64,000 nucleotides of DNA. Source: Peribacillus glennii (GTDB lineage: Bacteria; Bacillota; Bacilli; Bacillales; DSM-1321). The translations under genes were made by a program, and so were the position numbers. Below, piece after piece: positions 29,364-37,979 of the stretch (positions are counted from its first letter, which is position 1; every line of letters starts with the position of its first letter). The DNA lies in contig NZ_QVTD01000006.1 of NCBI RefSeq assembly GCF_003429105.1, forward strand, positions 1 to 64,000. Reading direction: 5' to 3'. The notes beneath the pieces are model-generated. The model was not told where the DNA came from and did not search any database. It saw only the letters and a program-made list of their open reading frames with translations.

Positions 29364-30347
29364 TTATCGATTTTCGACCATGGAGCTAATATTCTTTATG
29401 ACATTATGCTGCACCATTTCCCTCGTTTGCCTGATTGCATTAAATATCGCATTGGCATCAGAAGAGCCATGGGCCTTAATGACCGGTGCCTTCAATCCAA
29501 ATAATCCGGCACCCCCGTATTCGGAATAATCCATTTGGTTTTTGATGACTCTAAGTTCCGGCTTCAAAACGGCCGCAGCAAGTTTGCTTTTCAGGTTGCT
29601 TGTCAGTGCCGTTTTCAGCATTGAAAAGACAGACATCGCTGTCCCTTCTATCGTCTTCAATACCATGTTGCCGGTAAATCCGTCCGTAACGACGACATCT
29701 GCAGCTCCCTCCAGCAAATCCCTGGCTTCAACGTTGCCAATAAAATTGATGCCGGCTTCTTTTAGCAGGTCAAAGGCATGCTTTGTGAGTTCATTGCCTT
29801 TCTTTTCTTCTGTACCTATATTTAACAATCCGACACGGGGAGCGGCAATCCCTCTCACATTCTGGGAATATACCGATCCCATGATCGCAAACTGCAGCAA
29901 ATGCTCAGGTTTTGCATCTGAATTAGCGCCAACATCTAACAGCACAAATCCTTTTCCGTCGATGGTCGGCAGGGTCGGAGCCAGTGCAGGACGTTCGATG
30001 CCTTCGATGCGGCCAACCACAAACAATCCTGCCGCCATCAATGCTCCGGTGTTTCCGGCTGAAATGCAAGCATCGGCTGCTCCATCGGCAACCTGTTGTG
30101 CAGCCAGCACCATTGATGCTGTTTTTTTCCGGCGGACAGCGCGTACCGGCTCGTCAGTTGCCAATATTTTTTCTTCTGTATGTAAAATAAAAACTCTTTC
30201 ACTTTCCGTTAAATGGTTATTAATTTCAGTCTCGTTTCCCACAAGCAGGATTTCAAGATCGGAGAATTCCCGAACCGCTTTTATGGCACCGAGTACGACT
30301 TCTTTCGGAGCATTGTCCCCGCCCATTGCATCAATGGCTATTTTCAT
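29364..30347 (-). CDS. plsX: Phosphate acyltransferase PlsX
   Basis: PlsX makes acyl-phosphate from acyl-ACP for phosphatidic acid synthesis. The 327-residue protein begins [14 protein letters not shown] and has [43 protein letters not shown] and [19 protein letters not shown]. It overlaps the fapR stop by four bases (ATGA). Confidence 0.98.
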   Translation of the reverse strand: MKIAIDAMGGDNAPKEVVLGAIKAVREFSDLEILLVGNETEINNHLTESERVFILHTEEKILATDEPVRAVRRKKTASMVLAAQQVADGAADACISAGNTGALMAAGLFVVGRIEGIERPALAPTLPTIDGKGFVLLDVGANSDAKPEHLLQFAIMGSVYSQNVRGIAAPRVGLLNIGTEEKKGNELTKHAFDLLKEAGINFIGNVEARDLLEGAADVVVTDGFTGNMVLKTIEGTAMSVFSMLKTALTSNLKSKLAAAVLKPELRVIKNQMDYSEYGGAGLFGLKAPVIKAHGSSDANAIFNAIRQTREMVQHNVIKNISSMVENR

Positions 30348-30925
30348 TCATCTTCATCCTTTTCTAAATTCGAACGGAACATTTCAAATTCCCCTTTAAA
30401 AACCATTTCCGGGCCGACAAAACTGTTCACTTCTACGATTGTTCTGCCCCCGGGAGTTCCGGAATTCAGCACTATAGCTTTTGCAACAACCCTTTCATTC
30501 TCTCTTACCGAACGGGAGAACAATATATTTGCCTTTGCCGTAAGCGCAAGCTCATCATTTATGACGGCCACTGCCAAAGAATTGGCCTGAGCAAATAAGT
30601 GGTGGCCCCTCGCAATGCCATTCCGCTTAAAAACATGTTCTTTTTTTATATCTAAAATGGAAATAGCATTCTTATCCAGATTAATATCGATTACTTCTCC
30701 AATCACTTCGTCGAGAGGCAGGGCGCGGATTTCGTCACTGAACCTTTTTTCGGCAACGCTTTTAATCCTTTCCCTCAGCTCAGGAATCGAAAGCTCCAGA
30801 CGGTCAAGCCTGACTGTCTGGACACTCACAGAGTATCGATCAGCCAGCTCTTCATCTGTTATGAAAGGATTTTCCTTAATCGTCTCCATTAACAGGCGCT
30901 GGCGCTCCTTCTTATTCATTCGCAT
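30344..30925 (-). CDS. fapR: Fatty acid and phospholipid biosynthesis repressor FapR
   Basis: FapR represses lipid synthesis genes and is released by malonyl-CoA. The 193-residue protein has an N-terminal helix-turn-helix (about 1-60, [24 protein letters not shown] split across 22-45) joined to a hot-dog ligand domain (about 75-185, with [17 protein letters not shown] and VEVNSFVG). A 17-bp operator overlaps its own transcription start, so it is autoregulated along with plsX-fabD-fabG downstream. The ribosome site is weak (GGTGA), suggesting low expression. Confidence 0.97.
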   Translation of the reverse strand: MRMNKKERQRLLMETIKENPFITDEELADRYSVSVQTVRLDRLELSIPELRERIKSVAEKRFSDEIRALPLDEVIGEVIDINLDKNAISILDIKKEHVFKRNGIARGHHLFAQANSLAVAVINDELALTAKANILFSRSVRENERVVAKAIVLNSGTPGGRTIVEVNSFVGPEMVFKGEFEMFRSNLEKDEDE

Positions 30926-30947
30926 ATGAAGGTCACCATCCGTAGTA

Positions 30948-30964
30948 TTATGACTAGGTACTAA
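30948..30964 (-). promoter_or_regulatory. FapR operator
   Basis: TTAGTACCTAGTCATAA on the minus strand is a near-identical match to the 17-bp FapR box known from B. subtilis (core TTAGTACC with an inverted half). It spans the predicted start site, so bound FapR would block RNA polymerase. Confidence 0.88.
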
Positions 30965-30968
30965 TAGT

Positions 30969-30997
30969 AGTATATATATTTATATAACAGATTGCAA
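30969..30997 (-). promoter_or_regulatory. Sigma-A promoter of fapR-plsX-fabD-fabG
   Basis: TTGCAA (30992-30997, minus strand), 17-bp spacer, TATACT (30969-30974, five of six). The start would fall near 30962, inside the FapR box. Confidence 0.75.
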
Positions 30998-31200
30998 TAA
31001 GAAAACCGGAAACGCCCGACATTGGAACATCGGCTAAAACTGCCACGACCAGTGGCAACGTAGTCAATAGCACTCCCTGTATACGTCGGGGTTCGGCCCG
31101 CTGGCCGGTTAACCCCCTGTCCTGTTGAAACGCATCTGTATACGCTGAAGCCAGAAACTAAAAAGCTTATGTAGCTAATTTCTTTTACTAGTACTGATTC
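30998..31200 (+). repeat. Decayed dispersed repeat between fapR and recG
   Basis: Begins CGGAAACGCCCG, close to CGGAAACGCCCT at 47227; contains CTGCCACGACCAGTGGCAACG, a hairpin related to the CCACGTCCTGTGGCAA blocks elsewhere, and a strong hairpin at 31088-31116 (GGGGTT/AACCCC outside CGGCC/GGCCG, with a 3-base bulge). No T run follows it. It sits between the recG stop and the fapR promoter. Confidence 0.5.
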
Positions 31201-31217
31201 TTGCAACCTGATTTTGC

Positions 31218-33266
31218 TTAGTCGAGTTTATCCCCGTTTAGTACGCCGTTTTGTTCAAGATATTGCCGGAGCGGCAAGTATTCCTGCTCCGTCCAGAAAC
31301 TCTGTGAAGCAATCAGTTTTGCTGCATCATCCCGCGCGACTTCCAGAGCCCGGTAATCATGGACCATGTCCGCTACCTTGAACTCAGGAAGGCCGCTTTG
31401 CTTCTTCCCAAAAAAATCCCCAGGACCTCTCAGTTCAAGGTCTTTTTCCGACAACACAAACCCATCATTTGTTTCGGTCATGATTTTCATACGTTCTTTC
31501 CCGAGTTCGGATTTAGGGTCGGCGAGCAAAATACAGTAGGATTGTTCGCTCCCCCTCCCTACCCGGCCGCGAAGCTGGTGGAGCTGCGCAAGCCCGAACC
31601 GCTCTGCGTCGTATATGACCATCACAGTTGCATTCGGGACATTTACGCCTACTTCAACAACAGTTGTCGATACAAGGACCTGCAGCTGATTTTCGCTAAA
31701 TTCCTTCATGACTGATTCTTTCTCGTCCGACGGCAGCCGGCCATGCATCAAACCAACCTTGTAACGGCCGTTATAATACTGGGTCAGGGCGGCATGGACA
31801 TCGAGTGCATTCTCGAGATCAAGCTTCTCGGATTCTTCGATCAATGGACAGATGACATATGCCTGCCTGCCTTTACGGAGTTCCTTTTCCACAAATCCAA
31901 GGATCCGGTCAAGCATATCATGCTTTGCCCAATGGGTTTCGATGGCTTTTCTCCCTGCCGGCATTTCATCGATGACGGATACATCCATTTCCCCAAAAAC
32001 CGTAATGGCTAGTGTCCGGGGTATCGGTGTCGCGGTCATGAACAGCACATCGGGATTCTCTCCTTTTTCCCTGAGCACCCGCCGCTGTTCCACACCAAAA
32101 CGGTGCTGCTCGTCGGTTATGACCAATCCGAGCTTGTTGAAGGCGACTTCTTCCTGTATTAATGCGTGGGTGCCTATCAATATATCAATTTCTCCTTCAT
32201 TTAAAGATGTAAGGATCTCCCGCCGCTTCTTCCCCTTGACGGAACTGGTCAAAAGCGCAGTTTTCATTCCGGCTGGTGCCAGCATCGAATGAAGGGACCC
32301 TGCATGCTGCTCAGCCAGAATTTCAGTAGGCACCATAAGAGCACCCTGATATCCGGCCGTAACAGAAGCAAAAAGGGCTATCGCGGCTACCGCGGTTTTG
32401 CCCGATCCAACATCACCCTGAAGGAGCCTGTTCATTCTGTAGGGGGATTTCATATCTGTCAATATTTCATTTACCACCCGTTTCTGGGCATTGGTCAGCG
32501 TAAATGGCAAGGAATCTATGAATCCCTTTACACGGTCTAGTTTGTATGATTGCCGGATTCCTTTGGATTGCTCTCTTTGGACTTTCCGGATTGCCTGCAT
32601 TTTCAGCTGGAAGAATAAAAATTCTTCGTAAACAAATCGTCTCCTGGCGTGTTTTACATCAGTGGCTGACGCAGGGAAATGCATGGCAAAAAGCGCATCT
32701 TGCCGGGAAGGGAGCTTGTAGCCCAGCAAAAATTCGCGGGGCAGGTTTTCTTCAATATACTGGCCATATTGTGAAAAAGCATTTGAAATATAACGGCGGA
32801 GACCTTTAACGGTTATGTTGCCTTTTATTGAATAAATCGGTTCAAATTCCTTTTCATTATGGTACGGGCCAATCCGGCATTCACTTCCGTTAATGCTCTG
32901 GCGGTGGCGGTCCCATTTGCCTGTGATGGTAACTGCATCACCAATTTTTAATTTATTTTTGAGATAAGGTTGATTGAAAAATGTGACAGTGATTAGATAC
33001 CGTCCGACCAGCAGCTTAAACATCAGCCGGGATTTTTTTTTGCCAAAGTAACCAAGTGTCGGCTGGCTGTGTACTTTACCTTCAACGGTAACCCTTTCAT
33101 CATGCCCGACTGTCTCCAGGTCTTTTAACCTGTAGTCCTCATACCGGTACGGGAGATGCTCCAAAAGGTCCGCTACCGTATGGATATTCATGTCATTAAG
33201 GGTCGCTGCCGTCTCATCGCCTATTCCTTTTATAGCTGTTACGGGATCGTGTATTCTTGATATCAC
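31218..33266 (-). CDS. recG: ATP-dependent DNA helicase RecG
   Basis: RecG remodels stalled forks and branched DNA. The 682-residue protein has the wedge OB domain (about 50-160), helicase motifs LLQGDVGSGKTAVAA, VITDEQHRFG, FMTATPIPRTLAIT, VSTTVVEVGVNVPNA and QLRGRVGRG, and the C-terminal TRG hairpin region FFGKKQSGLPEF. Start is GTG at 33266, overlapping the sdaAA stop by four bases (GTGA); the length then equals that of B. subtilis RecG. No separate ribosome site is clear, so translation is probably coupled. Confidence 0.97.
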   Translation of the reverse strand: MISRIHDPVTAIKGIGDETAATLNDMNIHTVADLLEHLPYRYEDYRLKDLETVGHDERVTVEGKVHSQPTLGYFGKKKSRLMFKLLVGRYLITVTFFNQPYLKNKLKIGDAVTITGKWDRHRQSINGSECRIGPYHNEKEFEPIYSIKGNITVKGLRRYISNAFSQYGQYIEENLPREFLLGYKLPSRQDALFAMHFPASATDVKHARRRFVYEEFLFFQLKMQAIRKVQREQSKGIRQSYKLDRVKGFIDSLPFTLTNAQKRVVNEILTDMKSPYRMNRLLQGDVGSGKTAVAAIALFASVTAGYQGALMVPTEILAEQHAGSLHSMLAPAGMKTALLTSSVKGKKRREILTSLNEGEIDILIGTHALIQEEVAFNKLGLVITDEQHRFGVEQRRVLREKGENPDVLFMTATPIPRTLAITVFGEMDVSVIDEMPAGRKAIETHWAKHDMLDRILGFVEKELRKGRQAYVICPLIEESEKLDLENALDVHAALTQYYNGRYKVGLMHGRLPSDEKESVMKEFSENQLQVLVSTTVVEVGVNVPNATVMVIYDAERFGLAQLHQLRGRVGRGSEQSYCILLADPKSELGKERMKIMTETNDGFVLSEKDLELRGPGDFFGKKQSGLPEFKVADMVHDYRALEVARDDAAKLIASQSFWTEQEYLPLRQYLEQNGVLNGDKLD

Positions 33267-34147
33267 TTTTTCGTAAGCGGCAGCCCGTAGATTTTCGCCT
33301 CCAGCTCCCTGCCGGTCGGTGTAGCCGCTAACCCTCCCTGCGCCGTTTCTCTTAATGCTGATGGCATTGATTGGCCGATTTTGAACATTGCCCCGATTAC
33401 TTCATCGCAGGGAATCCGGCTTGTTATCCCTGCTAAGGCCATATCAGCCGCAACCATTGCGTTTGCTGCCCCCATGGCGTTCCTTTTCACGCATGGAACC
33501 TCTACAAGGCCCGCTACCGGATCACAAACAAGCCCAAGCATATTTTTCAGCGTGATTGCCATTGCCTCGGCACTTTGTGAAGGAGTGCCGCCCGCCATCT
33601 CTACGATTGCAGCCGCCGCCATTCCCGCTGCCGAACCCACCTCGGCCTGGCAGCCGCCCGCAGCGCCGGAAATGGATGCGTTATTCGCCAAGACAAATCC
33701 AAAAGCCCCTGCCGTGAATAAAAATTCCAGCTTTTGATCCCGCGTTGGATTCAGCTTGCGCTCGACGGCAAATAATGTACCGGGCACTACACCGGCTGAG
33801 CCTGCGGTGGGAGTGGCACAGATCGTTCCCATCGCAGCATTAACTTCATTCGTCGCAACAGCTTTACTTACAGCGTCCAGGAGCATCTCCCCTGAAAGAT
33901 AATTCCCCTTTCGGATATATTCCTGAAGCAATACGGCATCCCCGCCTGTCAATCCGGAATGGGATTTTACACCCTTCAGTCCCCTTTTGACGGCCTTTTC
34001 CATAACATCCAAATTAATTTCCATCTTCCCAAGAATTTCTTCACGGGTCTTTCCTGTCACTTCCATTTCTTGCTCAATCATGATTTGTGAAATCTTGACG
34101 TTTTTTGACTCTGCTAATTCAACAAGTTCAGCTACATTGCGAAACAT
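33263..34147 (-). CDS. sdaAA: L-serine dehydratase, iron-sulfur-dependent, alpha subunit
   Basis: With SdaAB it converts L-serine to pyruvate and ammonia. The 294-residue alpha subunit carries cysteines for the [4Fe-4S] cluster: in GTICATPT, GGCQAEVGSA, LVCDPVAGLVEVPC and a late RIPCDE. Start at 34147 after GGAGGGAGG. A perfect-consensus catabolite-control site (34171-34184) lies in the 51-bp gap upstream, after sdaAB. Its stop overlaps the recG start. Confidence 0.97.
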   Translation of the reverse strand: MFRNVAELVELAESKNVKISQIMIEQEMEVTGKTREEILGKMEINLDVMEKAVKRGLKGVKSHSGLTGGDAVLLQEYIRKGNYLSGEMLLDAVSKAVATNEVNAAMGTICATPTAGSAGVVPGTLFAVERKLNPTRDQKLEFLFTAGAFGFVLANNASISGAAGGCQAEVGSAAGMAAAAIVEMAGGTPSQSAEAMAITLKNMLGLVCDPVAGLVEVPCVKRNAMGAANAMVAADMALAGITSRIPCDEVIGAMFKIGQSMPSALRETAQGGLAATPTGRELEAKIYGLPLTKK

Positions 34148-34170
34148 TGGTTTTCCTCCCTCCATCTTTT

Positions 34171-34184
34171 TGAAACCGTTTTCA
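34171..34184. promoter_or_regulatory. CcpA cre site between sdaAB and sdaAA
   Basis: TGAAACCGTTTTCA fits the Bacillus cre consensus TGWAANCGNTNWCA at every position on both strands. It is 24 bp before the sdaAA start codon and in the transcribed part of the operon, so CcpA could act as a roadblock. Confidence 0.55.
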
Positions 34185-34198
34185 TATTCTTTCACTTC

Positions 34199-34861
34199 TT
34201 AATCCGCTATTCTAGAAACCTGGACAATGTTTGGAAGAGCTGAGATTTCGTCAAGTACCGCTTGTTCTAAATTTTGGTCAACCTCAATGGTCATCAAAGC
34301 CAATTTCCCTTTTTCCTTACGTGACACGTCCATTTGTCCGATATTAATCTGATGCCTGGCCAATACATTCGAAACGTTGGCAATAACCCCGGAACGGTCG
34401 TTATGGACAACAAGAATAGCGGGATGGTGTCCGGAAAGCCTTAGTACAAAACCGTTCAATTCGATAATTTCGATTTTGCCGCCCCCGATCGAGATTCCTG
34501 CTAATTCCATTTCATCTTTTTCATCGCCCATCGCTATTCTGACAGTATTAGGATGGTCGGTGATGGCATCTTCCTCGTTAAATTTTATTTTCATTTTTCT
34601 TTGTTTGGCTATTTTAAGAGAGTCTTTGATTCTATCATCGAATGTATCAAAATCGAGAAGGCCTCCTACTATTGCCACATCAGTTCCGTGGCCTTTATAG
34701 GTTTTTGCAAAAGAACCGTAAAAAGAAATCGCCGCCCATTTCGGTTCCCTTCCGAATAAATCCCGGGCAACCCTGCCAATTCTTGCAGCACCGGCTGTAT
34801 GGGAACTGGATGGACCGATCATGACAGGGCCGATTATATCAAATACGCTTTTATATTTCAT
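34199..34861 (-). CDS. sdaAB: L-serine dehydratase, iron-sulfur-dependent, beta subunit
   Basis: The 220-residue beta subunit has the conserved start FDIIGPVMIGPSSSHTAGAARIG and a C-terminal ACT domain (about 148-220, ILVVHNDRSGVIANVSNVL) likely sensing serine. Ribosome site AGGAGG. The leader contains a 9-bp inverted repeat (34924-34966). Confidence 0.97.
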   Translation of the reverse strand: MKYKSVFDIIGPVMIGPSSSHTAGAARIGRVARDLFGREPKWAAISFYGSFAKTYKGHGTDVAIVGGLLDFDTFDDRIKDSLKIAKQRKMKIKFNEEDAITDHPNTVRIAMGDEKDEMELAGISIGGGKIEIIELNGFVLRLSGHHPAILVVHNDRSGVIANVSNVLARHQINIGQMDVSRKEKGKLALMTIEVDQNLEQAVLDEISALPNIVQVSRIAD

Positions 34862-34923
34862 GGTCTGCCTCCTGGTTTACATATTGTCATGGCAAAACAG
34901 GGATCTCCCCCCCTCTTGCACAT

Positions 34924-34966
34924 TATGATAATATTTTTTTACATCCATCCGCTTATCATTATCATA
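34924..34966. repeat. Inverted repeat in the sdaAB leader
   Basis: TATGATAAT (34924-34932) and ATTATCATA (34958-34966), a perfect 9-bp pair with 25 bp between. The upstream arm overlaps a possible -10 (TATGAT). Could be an operator; no known family is recognised. Confidence 0.4.
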
Positions 34967-34984
34967 CACCAATCCAATAAGAAA

Positions 34985-35018
34985 CTGCACGGCCAAATGA
35001 CACCGTGCAGCATTCGCG
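34985..35018 (-). terminator. Probable terminator after fakA
   Basis: Perfect 8-bp arms CTGCACGG and CCGTGCAG (34985-34992 and 35003-35010) with a 10-base loop; on the minus strand it is followed only by TTTCTTATT, so termination may be partial. Confidence 0.5.
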
Positions 35019-35021
35019 GGA

Positions 35022-36704
35022 TTATTCAATTGAAAAAATAAAAGGATAGAGCGGCTGGTTTCCATTGTGGATTTCCAATTCCGCATCTTCGAACGTTTCT
35101 TTACAGAATGAAACCAGTTCATCAAGTTCCTCCGTGTTTACATCCTCACCATAAAGAATCGTGAGAATTTCAGAGTCCTCGTCCATCATATTGGATAAAA
35201 GTTCTTTTGCAGCCTCCAGCTTGTTCTTGTTTTTCACCTGGATTTTACCCTCGGCAAGACCCATGAAATCACCTGCTTCAATTTCCAGGCCTTCAATGCT
35301 TGTATCGCGAACGGCATGAGTAACTTGGCCTGTTTTGACATGCGACAGGGCTTCTTCCATTGCTTTTTTATTATCTTCAGGTGATAGCGCCGGGTTGAAT
35401 GCCAATAAGGCGGCCATCCCTTGCGGTACTGTCCTTGAAGGGATTACGATGACATTGCCTTCGATCACCTGGGCAGCCTGCTCAGCTGCCATGATAATGT
35501 TTTTGTTATTAGGCAAAATGATAATATTCCTTGCATTAGCATCTTCCACAGCCTTGACGATATCCTCTGTACTTGGGTTCATCGTTTGTCCGCCTTCAAT
35601 AACCGAGCTTGCCCCAATACTTTTAAATAACTCGCTTATTCCTGATCCCATGGCAACGGATACTACGCCGTATTCTTCTTTATCCTTTTGGGTTTTTCCA
35701 TTGTCAGCCTTTAGGGCCGCATGGGTTTCGCCCACAATGCTCGAGTGCTGTTCTCGCATATTTTCAATCTTAAGCTTGATCAGGCTTCCGTATTGCTGGC
35801 CATAATTCAGGCAGTTTCCCGGCTCTTCGGAATGGATATGCACTTTCACGACTTCATCGTCAGAAATTACCAATAACGAATCACCGTACCCACTAAGGTC
35901 TTTACGGAAGGTCTCTTCATCAAAGGGATTCTTTGCAAGCTTGGCTGCTTCCAATTTCACCATGAATTCCGTACAATAGCCGTATACAATATCTTCCGTA
36001 TTAATATGCCCCTGAACGTTCATATGGTGTTCAGCGCTGACAAGCTCATCCATGCTTGGCATATTCAACGGGGTTTCCGGGAGCTTTTCGCCTCTAAGCT
36101 CCGCCAGGAAACCTTCATAAACAAGCACCAATCCCTGGCCGCCGCTGTCGACGACGCCAACTTCCTTCAAAACAGGAAGAAGGTCCGGCGTCCTGTTAAG
36201 AGATGCCTTTGCTTCCTTAACAATATCGTCCATTACAAGGATGATATCTTTGTGTTTGTTCGCTGAAATCACAGCCTGTTTGGCCGCATCCTTTGCGACA
36301 GTCAATATTGTACCTTCAACAGGCTTCATGACTGCTTTATAAGCAGTTTCGACTCCAGCTTCAAACGCACCTGCAAATTCCTGACTGTTAATTGAATCCT
36401 TATTTTCAATTGATTTCGAGAAACCCCTGAATAATTGTGACAGGATTACACCCGAATTGCCCCGGGCCCCCATCAGCAAGCCCCTTGATAAAGAAGCGCC
36501 AACTTTCCCGATATGTTCCTGCACATTATTTTGAACTTCCTTTGCTCCGGAAGTCATTGACAAATTCATATTAGTCCCGGTATCTCCATCCGGGACTGGG
36601 AAAACGTTCAATGCATCAACCATCTTGGCATTGGCTGCCAAGTGGTTGGCACCCTGTATGATCATTTCCGCAAATCGTTTTCCGTTTATGCTTGTAATCG
36701 ACAC
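35022..36704 (-). CDS. fakA: Fatty acid kinase subunit A, DAK2 domain protein (YloV/FakA)
   Basis: FakA phosphorylates fatty acids bound to FakB (DegV family) for incorporation into phospholipid. The 560-residue protein has an N-terminal DhaL-like ATP domain with LNVFPVPDGDTGTNM (about 33-47), SRGLLMGARGNSGVI and GVVDSGGQGL, followed by a middle domain and the C-terminal region (EDSEILTILYGEDVN). Start is GTG at 36704 with AGGAGGAAAG at good spacing. Paired with yloU, 18 bp upstream, in the invariant Firmicute order. Confidence 0.95.
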   Translation of the reverse strand: MSITSINGKRFAEMIIQGANHLAANAKMVDALNVFPVPDGDTGTNMNLSMTSGAKEVQNNVQEHIGKVGASLSRGLLMGARGNSGVILSQLFRGFSKSIENKDSINSQEFAGAFEAGVETAYKAVMKPVEGTILTVAKDAAKQAVISANKHKDIILVMDDIVKEAKASLNRTPDLLPVLKEVGVVDSGGQGLVLVYEGFLAELRGEKLPETPLNMPSMDELVSAEHHMNVQGHINTEDIVYGYCTEFMVKLEAAKLAKNPFDEETFRKDLSGYGDSLLVISDDEVVKVHIHSEEPGNCLNYGQQYGSLIKLKIENMREQHSSIVGETHAALKADNGKTQKDKEEYGVVSVAMGSGISELFKSIGASSVIEGGQTMNPSTEDIVKAVEDANARNIIILPNNKNIIMAAEQAAQVIEGNVIVIPSRTVPQGMAALLAFNPALSPEDNKKAMEEALSHVKTGQVTHAVRDTSIEGLEIEAGDFMGLAEGKIQVKNKNKLEAAKELLSNMMDEDSEILTILYGEDVNTEELDELVSFCKETFEDAELEIHNGNQPLYPFIFSIE

Positions 36705-36722
36705 AAAACTTTCCTCCTAGTC

Positions 36723-37085
36723 CTAAGGGTTCGTCACACGGACTCCCTGTACAAAGATGTTTACGGAGTCAACAGCTAATCCGACCGTCTTATCCAGGGT
36801 GTATTTCACTTTAGATTGTACATTATGCGCAACCTCGGAAATTTTCGTTCCATAGCTTACGATAATGAACATATCGATATGTACTTCATCGTTTTCCTGG
36901 CGGACGATCACACCCTTAGTGAAGTTCTCTCTTCTCAATATTTCCGCGATGCCGTCCTTTAATTGCTTTTTGGAGGCCATCCCCACTATTCCGTAGCAAT
37001 CGACAGCCGCTCCACCGGCAATTGTCGCGATTACATCGTTGGATATATCAATTTGCCCGAATTTCGTTTGCAATTCTATGGACAT
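36723..37085 (-). CDS. yloU: Asp23/Gls24 family protein YloU
   Basis: A 120-residue member of the Asp23 alkaline-shock family, small envelope-stress-linked proteins of unclear biochemical role. The sequence has the family core ATIAGGAAVDCYGIVGMA, HIDMFIIVSYGTKI and the C-terminal VNIFVQGVRVTNP. Ribosome site AAGGGGGAG. Divergent from rpmB across a 252-bp gap and followed by fakA, with which it may share lipid or envelope functions. Confidence 0.93.
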   Translation of the reverse strand: MSIELQTKFGQIDISNDVIATIAGGAAVDCYGIVGMASKKQLKDGIAEILRRENFTKGVIVRQENDEVHIDMFIIVSYGTKISEVAHNVQSKVKYTLDKTVGLAVDSVNIFVQGVRVTNP

Positions 37086-37337
37086 AAAACGCTCCCCCTT
37101 CTCTCAAATCTGCTTGGCTACAGTCATTTTACTATATTGTCACTTGTTTTAAAAGCGGGTAGTCGCACGTATACTAATAAACAATTCATTACGGGGGATG
37201 TCAAGGTTTTTTTCTTTAAACTCTTTTGCACAAGTATTGCATTATGATAGCGGATATGATAAATTATTAAAGTATTTCTAATAAGACTTAAGATAATTTG
37301 AAACTTAAGGTTGCGTAAGTAAGGAGGGAATAATACA

Positions 37338-37526
37338 ATGGCACGTCAATGTGTGATCACAGGAAGAAAAACTCGTTCTGGAAACAAACGCTCCCACGCT
37401 ATGAATGCAAACAAGCGTACATGGGGCGCTAACCTTCAAAAAGTACGTATTTTAGTTGACGGTAAACCTAAGCGTGTATACGTTTCTGCAAGAGCTCTTA
37501 AATCAGGCAAAGTAGAACGCATATAA
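37338..37526 (+). CDS. rpmB: 50S ribosomal protein L28
   Basis: L28 is a 62-residue 50S protein; the sequence [20 protein letters not shown] and [20 protein letters not shown] are diagnostic. It is one of two plus-strand genes in the window. Ribosome site AGGAGGG; a weak promoter (TTGCAT, 17 bp, TAAATT around 37237-37265) lies upstream and a terminator downstream. Confidence 0.99.
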   Translation: MARQCVITGRKTRSGNKRSHAMNANKRTWGANLQKVRILVDGKPKRVYVSARALKSGKVERI

Positions 37527-37533
37527 TGTTAAT

Positions 37534-37565
37534 GGCATCCTTTTATAAGGGTGCCTTTTATTTTC
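37534..37565 (+). terminator. Terminator of rpmB
   Basis: GGCATCC and GGGTGCC arms (one G-U) around an A/T loop, then TTTTATTTTCC on the plus strand. Confidence 0.8.
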
Positions 37566-37744
37566 CCCCTATAACGAATGTGAATTTTCCACACTCTCAA
37601 TCCTAAGATGGAAACTAGGATTAGCTTTTTAATCAGTCTGTATGTGAATGAAGCAAGACTCTCATTTTATACAAAGCTGATGGGTACTTTCTGGAAACAG
37701 GCAGGATCGCTATTTAACGAAGTGCCGCTTGAGCCCCATTCCCA

Positions 37745-37772
37745 CAGAAAAAAACACCCCGCTACAGGGTGT
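37745..37772 (-). terminator. Terminator of spoVM
   Basis: ACACCC and GGGTGT arms (37754-37759 and 37767-37772) followed by TTTTTTTTCT on the minus strand, 24 bases past the spoVM stop. Confidence 0.85.
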
Positions 37773-37795
37773 GATAAACCGAAGAATAAGGCCCG

Positions 37796-37876
37796 TCAAC
37801 CTTTCTTGAACGCACCAAGCATTGCTCTGACAAGGCCTCCCAGCACTTTTGGCAGTTTGATTGTATAAAATTTCAT
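37796..37876 (-). CDS. spoVM: Stage V sporulation protein M (SpoVM)
   Basis: SpoVM is a 26-residue amphipathic helix that recognises the convex forespore membrane and anchors SpoIVA, starting coat assembly. The minus-strand reading frame begins MKFYTIKLPKVLGGLVRAML and ends GAFKKG, differing from the B. subtilis peptide at only a few positions and keeping its length, its Pro9 and its basic C-terminus. Ribosome site AGAGGAGGGG. The gene is in the expected place between thiN and rpmB. I could not assign a convincing sigma-E promoter in the 103 bp upstream. Confidence 0.96.
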   Translation of the reverse strand: MKFYTIKLPKVLGGLVRAMLGAFKKG

Positions 37877-37979
37877 AATGCCCCTCCTCTGTACATCTCG
37901 CCTTTCCGAAGTTCACTTATTAAGCTTATTAGCTGAATCCGGGATATATTATATTACATGGCAGTTTCAAGCGTGAATG

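Noticed and set aside
37608-37868. Plus-strand open frame of 86 codons after rpmB
   Set aside because: It lies antisense over spoVM and its terminator, has no ribosome site, and its protein shows no family features.
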